Source: Dryomyza anilis (lineage: Eukaryota; Arthropoda; Insecta; Diptera; Dryomyzidae). Taken from it: a stretch of DNA of 64,000 nucleotides. This document shows positions 9,782 to 22,775 of this stretch, piece by piece. The notes beneath the pieces were generated by a model. That model did no database searches. It worked only from the letters and a program-made list of their open reading frames with translations, and was not told the origin of the DNA. Every line of letters begins with the position of its first letter. The stretch's first letter is position 1. The DNA is taken from the NCBI GenBank assembly GCA_951804985.1, contig OX638133.1, positions 10,188,501 through 10,252,500 on the forward strand, written 5' to 3'. The position numbers were made by a program, and so were the translations under genes.

Positions 9782-11080
9782 AGGACTGCGTCGAATAAAA
9801 TTGTCCGTTACAAAAATGAAAAAATCTAGAAATATAGTAATCGAATTTTTATAGAATAAAATATTTTATTTTGCAAATTATTTTTAGATTTAAAAAAATA
9901 TACAAAAAACCAGAAATTAATTTTTTTTAATAAAAAGTTTTAATTTTTCTGGAACCCCTTCCATTAATGTTGTAATGGTAGTGTCCGACACCCTCTCAGC
10001 TGCTGAAGACCACTTTCTTTTAAAGTCTTGAAGGTCTTTGGCCACTTTTTTTGTTGTCTTCATCTCCCTTTTTACTAAAGCCCAGTATCTCTCAATCGGC
10101 CTGAGTTCTGGACAGTTTGGTGGATTGGCTTCTCTAGGCACCAAAATCACTGCATTTTGTTGGATCCACTCTAAGGCCGTTTTGCTGTAGTGACATGAAG
10201 CGGGGCCAGGCCAAAAAAAAATGTGGACACTTCATGTTGGCGTAAAAATGGAAGCAATCTCTTTTGCAAGCATTCCTTCACATATATTTCGCTATTAATT
10301 GTACCCGATGTCACGAATGAGCTGCTCCTTTTTCCACAACTGCAAATTGCCTGCCAAACAAGGAATTTCTTTGGGAATTTTGTCATTTTTTTAGATTTGA
10401 ATTTTTCAGCGACATTTCCTCGAGAATCGGCTGTATAAAATTCCTGCCTAGGTAGCTGAGAAAAGTCCGCTAAATCATAAGTTTCGTCGTCCATTATGCA
10501 GCAATTGAATTTTTTAAAAAAATCTTGGTTCAGCTTTTTAGCTCGTTGTTTTGCGGTTTCATTCTTGACGGTATTTCTATCCGGAACTTTTTGGACCTTG
10601 TACGTCTTCAGCCCAGCTTCTTTCTTAGTGTTGCGCACGAAAGATTCTGAGCAATCCGCCTTTCTCGCCAATTTCATTCCGGATATGCTTGGATCTTTCT
10701 TTAAAATATTCACAACCTACTTCGACTTTTCACGATCATGTGGGCCTTTTTTTACCAGAACCTTTCTTCCGATCAATACTCAGGTCTTCCTTAAAGCGGT
10801 TGATAACGCGAGAAATGGTCTTGGTGTTAGCCCCTACCTCCTTGGCAATTTAAAAAAAAAAAACAACTAGGTTGTTTTTGAAAAATTTTAATTATATTTT
10901 CTCGCACTTCCACTTCGTTTGCCATTTTCGCGTTAAATAAATTTTGTATTGACTATAACTGACACAAATTATTTTCTGTCATTTAATTCAGAGCTACTAT
11001 GATCAATTTTTTTTAATTTGAATCTGCAATAGCACATTATGGGAAGATATGTAACGGACAATTTTATTCGACGCAGTCCT
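9782..11080 (-). mobile_element. Tc1/mariner DD37E-type transposon, copy 1 (dead)
   Basis: A 1,299-bp element with perfect 30-bp terminal inverted repeats beginning AGGACTGCGTCGAATAAAAT (9782-9811 and 11051-11080), flanked by TA on both sides (9780-9781, 11081-11082). It carries one broken transposase gene on the minus strand. A second copy in the opposite orientation is at 36986-38264. TA flanks, size and protein motifs all agree on Tc1/mariner. Confidence 0.93.
9917..10925 (-). pseudogene. DD37E transposase pseudogene, copy 1
   Basis: The start ATG (10925-10923) opens MANEVEVRENIIK, and the frame ends at about 9917 with IKKN. The family cuts and pastes the element in the nucleus. Visible parts are an N-terminal helix-turn-helix region (IAKEVGANTKTISRVI-like), the first catalytic Asp in CCIMDDETY, and the third acidic residue in CPELRPIERYW. 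In copy 2 the second Asp (WPDLASCHY) and the final Glu are separated by 37 residues, which defines DD37E. Copy 1 is dead several times over: an expanded T/A run early in the gene, a TAG where copy 2 has Lys (about 10720), a frameshift in the A-run at about 10213, and WPD changed to WPG at the second catalytic Asp. ITmD37E or the TRT group is the likely subfamily. Confidence 0.88.
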
Positions 11081-11082
11081 TA

Positions 11083-13087
11083 TATATTGTATTATATCCT
11101 TAAATATCCTTAAATATAAATTTAAAAAAAATGTCCAATGATAGACAATTCACAATGGGAGAAATAAGATATATAAGATGAAAGGTAATGTATGGAATTA
11201 TAATATTAAAGAATATTTTGTAATATTTGTTTAAAATCGAATATTATTAACAAGAACTTTAAGCTATTTTTTATAATTAAGTATAGTAAATACTAAAAAT
11301 TACCAAATTTCACTAATGAAAAAAAAATTATTACAAACTCCATCACACAGAAAAATCCTATTTTGGCATGAGGTTGGAAGAATGAAAAAGTTAGTTGTAC
11401 CAACTACTTCATTCGGTTAAATCGAATGGTTTACAAATTTGCTGGCGGAACTGCCATATTAGTCTATACACACTCCCAATGGTTTCAAATCTGTACTAAA
11501 TTGTTCTAAAACAGTTCGAAATTGGTTGCAGTACAAACTAAAACTCTTATTATTTTGACAATAACAAGCGACTAAGTGGTTGAGAGAACCGAATAAGTTG
11601 ATTAGGCGTAGAGTAGGTTGGCACAACAAATCTCTATTCTATGTGTACACATAGGGAAAATAGTAATCAATAAGAATTCCGTTTTTTTTTTTTTTAGATG
11701 ATGCAATTACCATTTTCTGTTGGGGTTACTCGTTACCATTTGGGGAGTAATTTCAGTTGATGTGTTTTAATGATGATCGCATGTTTATGACAAATGCCGT
11801 CGCGAAGATTTCGAGCCGTATGACGAATAGTACAAAAATATTTTCGAAATTAAAACCAAATAAAACTAAATACATTTTTTTTCAATTAAAAACTAAAACA
11901 ATATGAATTAATTGAGGTGTCTTTAATGCATTAATTATGGGTGTTTGCGTTAAAATGCTAATTAAAAGTGGGTGGGAACAGAAATGAGCTCTTTGACTTG
12001 CGGCGCAAATAGTGCAATAGAAGCACTATTAATTCGCAGAAAATCTAAGACTTTTAAATTCGCAATTCTACCGATTTGACGTACACAAGAATTGTCTCTT
12101 TGTATCGCACTTTATTATATGACAAAGTTTGTCATACATTTCAAGGTAGCAAAACCTTTCAATATTCTACGTTATATTTTTCGCCTGTTTGTAAAAATGC
12201 CGCATAGTATAAGATGCAAAAAAAAAAAAAAAACAAATTCCTGACATCATGCATAGTGATTGTCATCAATGTGGTTTTTTTTTTCAAGACATCAATGTAA
12301 AATATGACTTCAAATCACTGCACTTTTAAAATATTAACATATGTCAAAACTGCAATTATGCTGACATCATTTCGGTTCTTTGTTTTAGTCATTTGAATTT
12401 GAATTTTTAATATTTTTTTAATAATTGTCTACGGTAATTGTAACGAATATTGATTTATTTCTGTCTTAGTGCTTCATGGTTCGCGCAGCCAGAGCTCAAG
12501 GTAATCGCTCCTAATTAATTTAAAATAAAATAAATATAATATATTGTTGTATGCTACATTCTAAAGTTAAAGTTAGACTTTAACTAGTCGATCTCAGGCG
12601 CATCATCTATATTTCTGAGGTTGCACGCGGCTGCTGCTGGTGTCATGACTGCGGTTTTTGGTTTATTCAATCAATACTTTTGGACTTGAGTCGAAGCAAA
12701 ATAATTGCTTCATCATGAACATTGAGCGAAGTGGTTGATACGTGTGTTAAGGTTTACAAGGCAAAAGAAAAAACGGATGAAAAAAATTTGTTTTAATAAA
12801 AATACAATTTTCATTACAAAAAAAATGTCGTAGCACAAAACTCACCACCTACATTTTCGACACAAAACTCATTATAATTTAGACAATTTCTGATTGTTGA
12901 GACCAATATTGATATCAAGTGATCATAGCTATTTATCTATATAAGGTCATTTAAAACTTAAATGTTTTTAAAATTTCCAAGTCGAAATTCATGAGTTGAT
13001 CTTCTTGAACATTTAACTAATGGGGTTGAGACAAGATAAAAATGTAATGATCATTCTCGGTCACGGCGCTATAGAGACTTCTACTAC
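11083..13087. other. Intergenic DNA with one dispersed repeat
   Basis: No gene seen. About 11345-11660 belongs to the repeat family clustered at 23.2-24.9 kb (shared TTCTAAAACAGTTC-like and GGTTGGCACAACAAAT words). 11700-13080 is AT-rich and mostly featureless. 12480-12720 is a little richer in GC and may be single copy. Confidence 0.4.
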
Positions 13088-13425
13088 ACAGAAAAAATAA
13101 TCAACGTAAATATAGCAACCGATGTTAATTGCATTCATTAACCAATTCAGCAAATAAATTCACTTATTTAATGAAAACATTTGCTATTATTCGTCATATA
13201 AGCAATTAATATAATTTAGTCGGCACAGTTTTAGCAAATATAATTGCTGAAACTGCTAATTAATTAATTTGCTGCATTGACGTACATATATTCATATTAG
13301 CAAACGGAATTGCTGGTTTAACGAATAATAGAAAATCTTTTCCTGTAATTAGTGAATTTCATTGCTGTATTAATGAATGCAATTAATATCGGTTGCTATA
13401 TTTACGTCGGGTATTTTTTTCTGTA
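13088..13425. mobile_element. Fold-back MITE family F, copy 1
   Basis: About 340 bp with long imperfect inverted arms (about 110 bp). Both ends read CAGAAAAAA, then ACGTAAATATAGCAACCGAT, then TTAATTGCATTCATTAA. A second, expanded copy is at about 62084-62740. No coding capacity and no certain target duplication. Confidence 0.75.
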
Positions 13426-13431
13426 TACACA

Positions 13432-14434
13432 GAGAAAAAAATTTTTTAATATGATGTATTTTTCACAACTACCAGTTTCGTCATATAGAAGATTTCATTC
13501 ATTGAATTAAAATTTAATGATCAATATGATGATCTTAAACATCAAATTTACCAACAAAAATTTGTCTCCATTTACACATTTATAATTCTTACTGGGATTA
13601 TGCTATTTAATTTTTATATACTGATTGCTTTATTTATAAAATATTTTTATTTTTTTATGATCTGAAATTGTATTAACGTATATTTTAAAAAGTAATAAAA
13701 AAATGCCAAGAAAATCACAATAACTAATTGATGAAAAAATATTTTTTTCGAATTATTCAAAAAAAAAAAATTCTTTTTTTTATATGAAAAAAATTGGCCA
13801 ACATTTTTTATCAAACAAAAAATTCGTTTGGAAAAAAATGTTCATTCAAAAATATATTTTTTAAGTATATTTTTTGTAAATATAGCATTCTATTAATAAA
13901 TAGTTGTAATTTTAAATAAATATATTACAAAATAGTTGACTAATTTATGCATGTCGAGCCAGCGTTATAAAAGAATTAAAAAAAAAAATTATTTGAGAAC
14001 TGCAACTGAACGATAAAAAAAAAAAATTCGGTGATACCGCCTTTTTAAATTTTCGAAAACTTCTTACAAAATTAATTTTACAGAAGAAACAAAACAATTT
14101 TCAGTCTCAATTCTGCACTTACTTCATACTAAATTAAGTATGCCATAACTTATAATGACATTTATCTAATTTATCCTATCATTAAAAACCCGATTATAAC
14201 ACAAAATTTGGTGTAATTTTCACATGCAGTTAGATGGAATATTCCGATTAGAATTTGGTTTGATGTGTAGCATTCTTCAATATGATAAACATATATTTAA
14301 TAGTTTTTCAGTAATTCATCAAATTGATAATAAATTATAACATTGTTGTTTTATAGTAAATTCATCACACAATATTATGAATTGTTCATCAATACAATGA
14401 ATCATGGTTTGTAGAATGAAATTCATCAATGTGA
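13432..14434. mobile_element. AT-rich fold-back family G copy (interrupted)
   Basis: Starts CACAGAGAAAAAAA and resumes after the inserted 14435-15604 element, ending at about 15632 with TTCTGTGTAGG. It shares AATTCATCAATRTGA, CATTCATTGAATTAAAAT and (A)n/TTCGAAAAAA tracts with copies at 27.8, 40.8, 48.6 and 51.8-53.2 kb. Non-coding. Confidence 0.55.
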
Positions 14435-15604
14435 CCCAGGTAGGAATTTCCAGGCTGCAACAAAAGTGCCAGGCTTGTTACAGGCTTGACTACCAAGGTT
14501 TGGTATATCGGGCCAGACACAAGCCTGGCACAATCGTCATTCCCAGATTTCAAACAAGCCTCGTTAGTTTAGATTAGACACAAGCCTGGGACAATCGTCA
14601 CTCCCAGACTTTACACAGGCCTTGTTAGTTTAGGTTAGACACAAGCCTGGCACAATCGTCACTCACAGACCCAACACAAGCCTTGATATATCAAGCTGGA
14701 CACAAGCCTGGCACATTTGTCATTCCCAGATTTCAAACAAGCATCGTATGTTTATGGTGGACACAACCCTGGCACAATTTTCATTCTCGGACTCCACACA
14801 GGCCTCGGTATACCAATATTGACACAAGTCTGACACAATATTGAGCCACATATGAAAATTGTCAAATTATCCAAACCGCCATATTCTGACGGAAATTCAA
14901 AATTTCGTCTCGACAACTTTTCGTCCCGACTTTGACTTGAGTAAATTAAAGTTTACTATGGTGACATTTTTGTGTTTGTTTCCATGTTAAAGAACACTTA
15001 TCTGATGAAAAAAAATGTTTGTTGATGATTTTTTAACCGTCAAAAAATATATTGGAGAAACTCAACTCTTTGGAGTTGTGTGAACAATAAGTCTGCAAAT
15101 TAACGTAAGTATTACTGTTGAATTGTTTGTTAACCTCTTACATATTTATTTATCTACAGATACAACTCTCAAGTGTAATGACATGAATAATGAATGCAAT
15201 GCCCATGACAAATTATGCCCAATATCCTGAATCTTCAGGCGTATTACAAGGATTGTCGCAAGTCTGAAGCATAGATCTTGTTTCAAGACTGAGGCACAAG
15301 CCTTTGTACAATCCTCAATTACTGGTTTGTACCATAGTTGTCATTCCAGCCTTGACACAGTCTTGGCACGGGCCTAAAACACAGTGTTGGCACTAGACTG
15401 AGATTTAAATCTGGCACAACATTTGTCAACGAGCCTGGGACAAGCCTGGGATACAGGCTTGTAACATAGTTATCATTCCAGTCTTGACACAGTCTTGGAA
15501 CGAGCTTGGATAACAGCGTTGACACAGGCCTGAGTAACTTGCAATGCACAAGCCTGATGCACAAGCCTGACAGGCTTGTGTCGGTCGTTAATTCCTACTT
15601 AGGG
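14435..15604. mobile_element. DNA transposon with CACAAGCCTGG subterminal repeats
   Basis: About 1.17 kb with ends CCCAGGTAGGAATT and the inverse of CCCTAAGTAGGAATT. Both flanks are packed with ACAAGCCTGG or its inverse. The left side forms a strict tandem array and the right side holds two units about 131 bp apart (about 15327 and 15458). The middle (14900-15230) has no long frame, so the element is non-autonomous. It splits a family G copy. Its ends resemble those of the element at 29356-29791. Confidence 0.7.
14517..14850. repeat. 61-bp tandem repeat, five units plus a part
   Basis: Units begin ACACAAGCCTGG (or a close variant) at 14517, 14578, 14639, 14700 and 14761, each exactly 61 bp apart, with a partial sixth at 14822. 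Each unit repeats a second motif, CAGATTTCAAACAAGCCT-like, about 30 bp later. Spacing is conserved although the sequence has drifted. Confidence 0.9.
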
Positions 15605-15632
15605 AAGAAGAAGATTTTGTTCTGTGTAGGAA

Positions 15633-17824
15633 GGGAACTGGGAATACTATAAACATACAAATGATTTAATATTAAATACACTTTATATCCTACATAAAGA
15701 AAAAAAAGATGAAATAGAATTGGTAAAATATCATCTATTTGACTCAAGCTAGTCCAATATGGAATAACAAAATTTCAATATACAAACTTCAAAAAAAAGT
15801 ATCGGTTTTTTGCTATTGAAGAATATGAATATTTAAAATTATAATAATAATGTAAAACGAAAAGTGATTCCTTAAAACTTCCAATGTCGTCGTTTTTATT
15901 TCAATTAATACAAAGAATTCTCCCACTGGAATTTTAGACTGTGTTTTTGACTAATTCGAATCGTTTACCAAAATATCAATAAATTTTAATTATTTATGTT
16001 TAAATCTTACTGTTTGTAAAGAAATAAATCGATATTTGAAAAAGGTTTTTTAATAAAAAAAACATATTTTGATTTATTCTATACCCAACATAAGTTTTCC
16101 TCTGGACATCACATACATCAATTCTGTATATTTCGCTGGTGTTTATTTTGACGGTATACTCAGTTTTTTTCCTTCTAAGTAACATTTGTATGATGTTTTT
16201 TAAACCATTAATTTTAATTTTAAAAAAATTGTATGTCAAAAAAGTTAAACGCAATTTTTCTTATATTCGTCAAGACTAACTTTAATACACTGCATTTTTA
16301 AGATATTTGTATTTAAATCCAAATATTTTGATTTGTCTAGACCATTTTTGAATTATTTTTAATATATTAAACAGGAATAATAAACAAAAAAGTGTTTTAA
16401 AATTTTTTCTATAACGTAATCTTTGTGAGAAAAATTCTGGTAAAATTTTCGAATATTCAGACACCTACACCGAAACAAATACTGTATTAAATAAATATAC
16501 AAATGTTTTTAAAATAAATACATATGTCTTTGATTTACGTCTAAAAGAAAATGTATATCTTTCAACTAAAATGATGTAATTTTTAAGTATGGAAAATAAC
16601 TACATAATTGGAATGTATTTCTATACAAAATTTAAATATACTTTTATTGAAATAACTAGAGTTTGTCTTCATTTATACGTCATAAAATATCTAGAGAAAC
16701 TACTACATATGCTTTTAATTTTTCTACATACTATTTTTTTTACTTTATTGTGATTATTAATTTAAGAATATTATTTTTATTTTTTTTTTTAAAACAAATT
16801 CATTATTTAATCGAAAAGTTATATGAATTAATATTAATATCAAATTGGTTGATGAATTTTTCAACACCCATAAATAATATAGAATTGATATCCACATAAA
16901 AAGTTTGTTAATTGTTTTGTTGAATAGTGTTATAATGGGAAAAACACGAACATTAAAAACAGTTTGATGTTTTTTATGAATCAATACCTAATTAAATTCC
17001 ATTAATTTTTTAACAAGTTTTTTTTTTATCAGGAATTTATATAGGACAAAGTATGGACAATTGATGATTTTTATAAATTAGGTCTTCCTATAGTCAACTA
17101 TTCTGTTTTGAACATAACATTAAAAACATTAAAAAAATTAAATACTAAGTCGCAAGTATATTTAAATAATTAATATGATTTTAACTGCATATTTAAAAAT
17201 ATAAAATAATTAATACAACTAAATTAAATTAATATTACCTGTCTAAGCAAAACCATGTCTCCAAAAAAAGAACCCATTAATGCCGTTCGTAGTTTACCAT
17301 ATGATTTACTGTGGCTGTACAAAAACGATTTTGTATCCAATTAAAAAGCCATACATAAAATATGAATCATTAAAAATGCATATATTAAATAAAAAATACA
17401 GTCATAATGTGCAGTAATTATATTTTGACAATGTTCCCCTCTAAACAGTTGAAGCCATCGCAGATAACTTCTAGGATGCACTGCGGCCACAAATCACTTT
17501 CGCTTGAGTCTTATTTTGGTCGTCACTAATGTCAGAACCTATTAAAGTCATTCACAAAGTTGCCGTAAAAAAATGCATCTCAATGCGAGATAAAATCGGT
17601 CAACCAACATGTTGCTGTTGACCAGTGCAACAACGACAATAGCAGCGATGACTCGGGACATAAAATGTGTGTGGCTTGATGTTGCCGATATCCGCATGCA
17701 TACACTGTGAAAAATATTATACATATATCTTTTTGATAAATAGTTAAAAAAAGTATATATAAGTACTATTAATTAAAATATGTATATATACAAAAAAAAT
17801 ATTTATAAAAAAAAATCAATATAT
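15633..17824. other. AT-rich intergenic DNA
   Basis: No gene recognised. About 16480-16700 is an old dispersed repeat related to 2580-2960. 17440-17700 is richer in GC and may be single-copy regulatory sequence. Confidence 0.4.
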
Positions 17825-18337
17825 TGTTACGAAAATTCAGTCTACGGAAAATTGTTCTACAAGTTCGTGTCTCTGGATTGTGTACAAAATAAATACACTC
17901 TTATGTTTGGTTTAAATTTTAACTTCATTAATTGACTTTAATAAACAACTTTACTAATAATAAATTCTAAAAACTGCTGCATATCACACGAGATGCACTC
18001 GACCACTTTACAATTACTACTGAAGTGCTGTACCACAGATACAGCTCCCTTATATATTGCATGCATCAGTTCGACACGTTTCGACAAGCTTCGACAAGCT
18101 TCGACTTGTTTCGAGAACTTTCTACTCGTTTCGTGAATGACGCATGCTATTGGCATATCATTCGCACTCATGTGTTTTAATGTGCAGATCTTCCATCTCT
18201 TTCTCGCACATTGCTCAGTACGCTGAATGATCTTCCGTCTCTTTCTAACACATTGCTTAGTGCGCTGAATTGGCTTGCGTCATATTTATTATTATTGAAT
18301 ACTTGCACAGTGGGGCAAACTACCTCTTTTCGTAACA
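17825..18337. mobile_element. Probable solo LTR
   Basis: A 513-bp segment with an 11-bp terminal inverted repeat: it begins TGTTACGAAAA and ends TTTTCGTAACA, the TG...CA form of LTR retrotransposons. It is flanked by the 4-bp repeat ATAT on both sides (17821-17824, 18338-18341), as expected for Ty3/gypsy-type integration. It contains TATA-like (18053) and AATAAA (17889) words. No gag or pol lies next to it, so it looks like a solo LTR. Orientation uncertain. Confidence 0.7.
18188..18272. repeat. 42-bp direct duplication within the LTR
   Basis: Two adjacent units of ATCTTCCRTCTCTTTCT...CACATTGCTYAGTRCGCTGAAT. Preceding it (18068-18130) are several TTCGACAAGC-like words. Probably internal LTR repeats. 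Confidence 0.6.
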
Positions 18338-18358
18338 ATATAAATATCATTCGCATGT

Positions 18359-19943
18359 TATCATCATCATATCATCATATCATCATATCATCATATCATC
18401 ATATCATCATATCATCATATCATCATATCATCATATCATCATATCATCATATCATCATATCATCATATCATCATATCATCATATCATCATATCATCATAT
18501 CATCATATCATCATATCATCATATCATCATATCATCATATCATCATATCATCATATCATCATATCATCATATCATCATATCATCATATCATCATATCATC
18601 ATATCATCATATCATCATATCATCATATCATCATATCATCATATCATCATATCATCATATCATCATATCATCATATCATCATATCATCATATCATCATAT
18701 CATCATATCATCATATCATCATATCATCATATCATCATATCATCATATCATCATATCATCATATCATCATATCATCATATCATCATATCATCATATCATC
18801 ATATCATCATATCATCATATCATCATATCATCATATCATCATATCATCATATCATCATATCATCATATCATCATATCATCATATCATCATATCATCATAT
18901 CATCATATCATCATATCATCATATCATCATATCATCATATCATCATATCATCATATCATCATATCATCATATCATCATATCATCATATCATCATATCATC
19001 ATATCATCATATCATCATATCATCATATCATCATATCATCATATCATCATATCATCATATCATCATATCATCATATCATCATATCATCATATCATCATAT
19101 CATCATATCATCATATCATCATATCATCATATCATCATATCATCATATCATCATATCATCATATCATCATATCATCATATCATCATATCATCATATCATC
19201 ATATCATCATATCATCATATCATCATATCATCATATCATCATATCATCATATCATCATATCATCATATCATCATATCATCATATCATCATATCATCATAT
19301 CATCATATCATCATATCATCATATCATCATATCATCATATCATCATATCATCATATCATCATATCATCATATCATCATATCATCATATCATCATATCATC
19401 ATATCATCATATCATCATATCATCATATCATCATATCATCATATCATCATATCATCATATCATCATATCATCATATCATCATATCATCATATCATCATAT
19501 CATCATATCATCATATCATCATATCATCATATCATCATATCATCATATCATCATATCATCATATCATCATATCATCATATCATCATATCATCATATCATC
19601 ATATCATCATATCATCATATCATCATATCATCATATCATCATATCATCATATCATCATATCATCATATCATCATATCATCATATCATCATATCATCATAT
19701 CATCATATCATCATATCATCATATCATCATATCATCATATCATCATATCATCATATCATCATATCATCATATCATCATATCATCATATCATCATATCATC
19801 ATATCATCATATCATCATATCATCATATCATCATATCATCATATCATCATATCATCATATCATCATATCATCATATCATCATATCATCATATCATCATAT
19901 CATCATATCATCATATCATCATATCATCATATCATCATATCAT
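18359..19943. repeat. (CATCATAT)n 8-bp satellite array
   Basis: About 1.58 kb, roughly 198 head-to-tail copies of one octamer with no interruption that I can see. The + strand octamer has no stop codon in any phase, which creates a 579-codon frame of Ser-Tyr-His-His-Ile; that is an artefact. The array starts about 20 bp after the solo LTR. Confidence 0.97.
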
Positions 19944-21245
19944 AATTTAATATTTTGAGTGTGCAAAATTGTTTGAGTGATTGAAGGCACATCTGAGTGA
20001 ATGAATAAAATTCATTTTTTTTGCGCATTTAATTGCATTAGAGGTACGTGGTCGGACGGTCAACCGTCCAACCAGTCAATCAATAGTTGGTCCAACACAC
20101 AATATCCACAGCATGTTGCAGCAACTATTTTAGCAATTTTTTCGTGTTGTTAGTTTTCATTATCACTGACATGTAGTGATTGTTGTTGATAGTGTTAGTT
20201 GTTGCTATCGTGATGCAAACACTATGGAATGCATCATCTTCAGTTCAAAAATTGATTTCATGCACTCTTTGAAAGATTTAATTACAAATTAAATTGTGTA
20301 GTGTGAAACGCATGCTATGCAACATGTTGCTGGTGGTGCAAGTAACAGTGTGAAAAGGAGACAGACATAGAGTGAGAGGTGGCAGTCACATCTTCTATTT
20401 CTTTTTCTTCAGTGAAGCGCACACAATATGGAAACTGTTGCGACAATTTTTACGATTAATTAAAATCAAGGACTGACATTCTTTTGGCGGGTTGCCTCTG
20501 CTGAGGTGTGTAGCGCATTGTGGCGCTGCCTGATGTCCAGCAGTTGGTTGCCTTTTAGAGCGCATTAATTACTGAAAGATATGGCCACAATCTTGGCAAA
20601 ATGTTGAGCAAACATTTGCAAAAGGCTTGAAGCTGTTTTCAGTCGGTTGGAAGGAGTCTTTGTTCGGATTTTTTATTATATTTTTAATTTTTTTTTTGTT
20701 TTTTTTTAGTAATTATTGTCTATTTTTTATTTATTTAAAGTTGTTGGTGGCTGCTGTTTTTGATGGCAGTCGTTGGGCATTAAATTTTGATTAAATGTCA
20801 AACTCGAGTTAATTGTCTAGTGTGTCAATGTTTTGACAGTGTAGGTCCCGTGTAGGTTTAAAACGTTTTAATTATTGGCCTAACTAACCAAGCAAGTAGC
20901 AGAACAATATAAACATTTTATAGATTTAGTTTTAGAAGTGAAATATTGAATATATGTGGGAAAACTTTTTTGAAAACGTTTTTGATATAAGTTATATACT
21001 GCATTCGTCAATATCTCGAAAACGTCTACATATAAAACGTTATTAATTTCCGTGGGCCATTTTGCTTAAGGGAAACTAGTATTAATCCCAATTTTAAATA
21101 TTTTAAAAATCCATTAGTATTAATCCCAATTTATTTTTTTTTAATATCCGTAAACAAATACTTATTAAATATTTAACATAAATTGATTTATTTTACCTTT
21201 AATATGAATTTAAACTTTTACTTAAAATTTAAACTTTTACTTTCT
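19944..21245. other. Intergenic, partly single copy
   Basis: No gene. 20030-20560 has mixed composition (for example the GGTCAACCGTCC palindrome at 20056, and GGCGCTGCCTGATG at about 20523) and could hold regulatory sequence. 20660-21240 is AT-rich. Confidence 0.35.
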
Positions 21246-21650
21246 CTCAGAAAAAATGTCATAATCATATTAAAATTGCTCAATAGGACAGTTATTGAAT
21301 CAATAGTATACAAAAAAATAAATATTTTCATATAAATACAAAAACAATGTAGTAGTATTTAAAAGTATTTTGAAGTATTTAATGGGATTTACCTATTAAA
21401 ATAATAATTTATACTATTGACTAATTTTAAAAGCAAAAAACTATTGATTTCATAGTATTTTTTATGAGTGTACGACAGTTATTGATTTAATAGTATACAA
21501 AAAATAAATATTTGCATACAAAATAAAAATTAATCTTATAGTATTTTGTAGTAATTAATGGGATTTGCCGATTAAATTTATAGTTTATCATATTAACTAA
21601 TTTCAATAGTAAAAACCATTAATTTTATGGTATCATTTTTCTGAGTTCAT
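21246..21650. mobile_element. Short element with CTCAGAAAAAATG ends
   Basis: Left end CTCAGAAAAAATG and right end CATTTTTCTGAG, about 400 bp apart. The interior is two direct halves sharing TTATTGAWTYAATAGTATAC and TTAATGGGATTTRCC. Related sequence occurs at 60540-60750 and, inverted, at 60865-60945. Non-coding. Confidence 0.5.
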
Positions 21651-22531
21651 AAATAATAAAGTTTGGTATTTTTAAAATATAGATTAAGTCATTTTTATTA
21701 TATTTAACATATGATCTAATAATCTAAACTGTTTGCCTATTAAAAATACATTCGTCAGCGTGAAACAAACTATAATATACTCTATTAATTAAAAAGTAAC
21801 AAACGAATAAATTGGCTGCAGTGTTGACAACACCCAGATTTTCATAAAATTTATTATATTTTTAATCCCGTCTACAAATTGTGAGCAATTTTATTTTGCG
21901 ACTTGTGACGTTATTGCTGTGTGGGAAAAGACATAAATTTCAAGAAAACAAGATATAAAAAAACGTTTAATTTAATTAAAATTTTATATCTAAATTGAAC
22001 TTTTCCGTATTTTATAAATTTAGCTAATTAATAATAACAGCAGCAGCAAAACGAAGCTGAGGAAATACCTCAATCACATACACACTCCCAAATTCATAAC
22101 GATTTTATAGCCATCATAAATTAAAAATTATTTTTATTTCATGTAGAATTTTGTTTTTTCTTTTTTTAAATTACTGAAAAACACAATAAGATTCGAACCG
22201 TTTATAATCCACATCACGGGCACAAAGTGTATCAAAAATGAAGATTTTTTTAAAATATAAAATGAAAAAAAAAAATGTATACTAATCGGTTGGCTATATT
22301 TCACTATGAAAATGTAGAATTAAATACCGCTAAAAATACTTGAAATAAACAAATAGCGCGCTGTTGTGGGGCATAATTTGGTTAATGCGGTAGTAGCACA
22401 TGGAACTGTCTGTCTACGCTAGGACAGACAGACACAATGAATGAAAGACAGACAGACAGCGCAATTCCATGGACTGGGAAAATTGTGCAAAGTACATGGC
22501 AAAGAATTCGAAATGTTTTTTAAGCATTATA

Positions 22532-22775
22532 TCGTCTTTGTAGAACTAAAAGTCAGCAAATACATTTTTAAGAAAATATAAAATGTTATGTTTGTTGATT
22601 TTTATTATAAAAAGTAATTGATATATTTTTAAAGTTGAAATACCAATTGATAGATTGACATTTTCTTATAATTTGGTAAAAATATTGAGCTCATAGTTCA
22701 AGAATTGACAGATATATAAAGATTTCTGTAAGTGAATAATTGGCATTTCGAAAATTTAGTTGGTGACAACGACGA
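22532..22775. mobile_element. MITE family A, copy 2
   Basis: Same interior as 5036-5284. The left end is TCGTCTTTGTAGAACTAAAA. The right end has lost about 12 bp of its inverted repeat. TA dinucleotides at 22530-22531 and 22776-22777 fit a TA target duplication. Confidence 0.75.

Noticed and set aside
14517..14850. Regularly spaced repeats resembling a CRISPR array
   Set aside because: Units diverge along their full 61 bp and there are no unique spacers; it lies in a eukaryotic DNA transposon.
18211..19950. 579-codon open frame on the + strand
   Set aside because: It is the octamer array read through; the unit lacks stops in every phase. No protein is implied.
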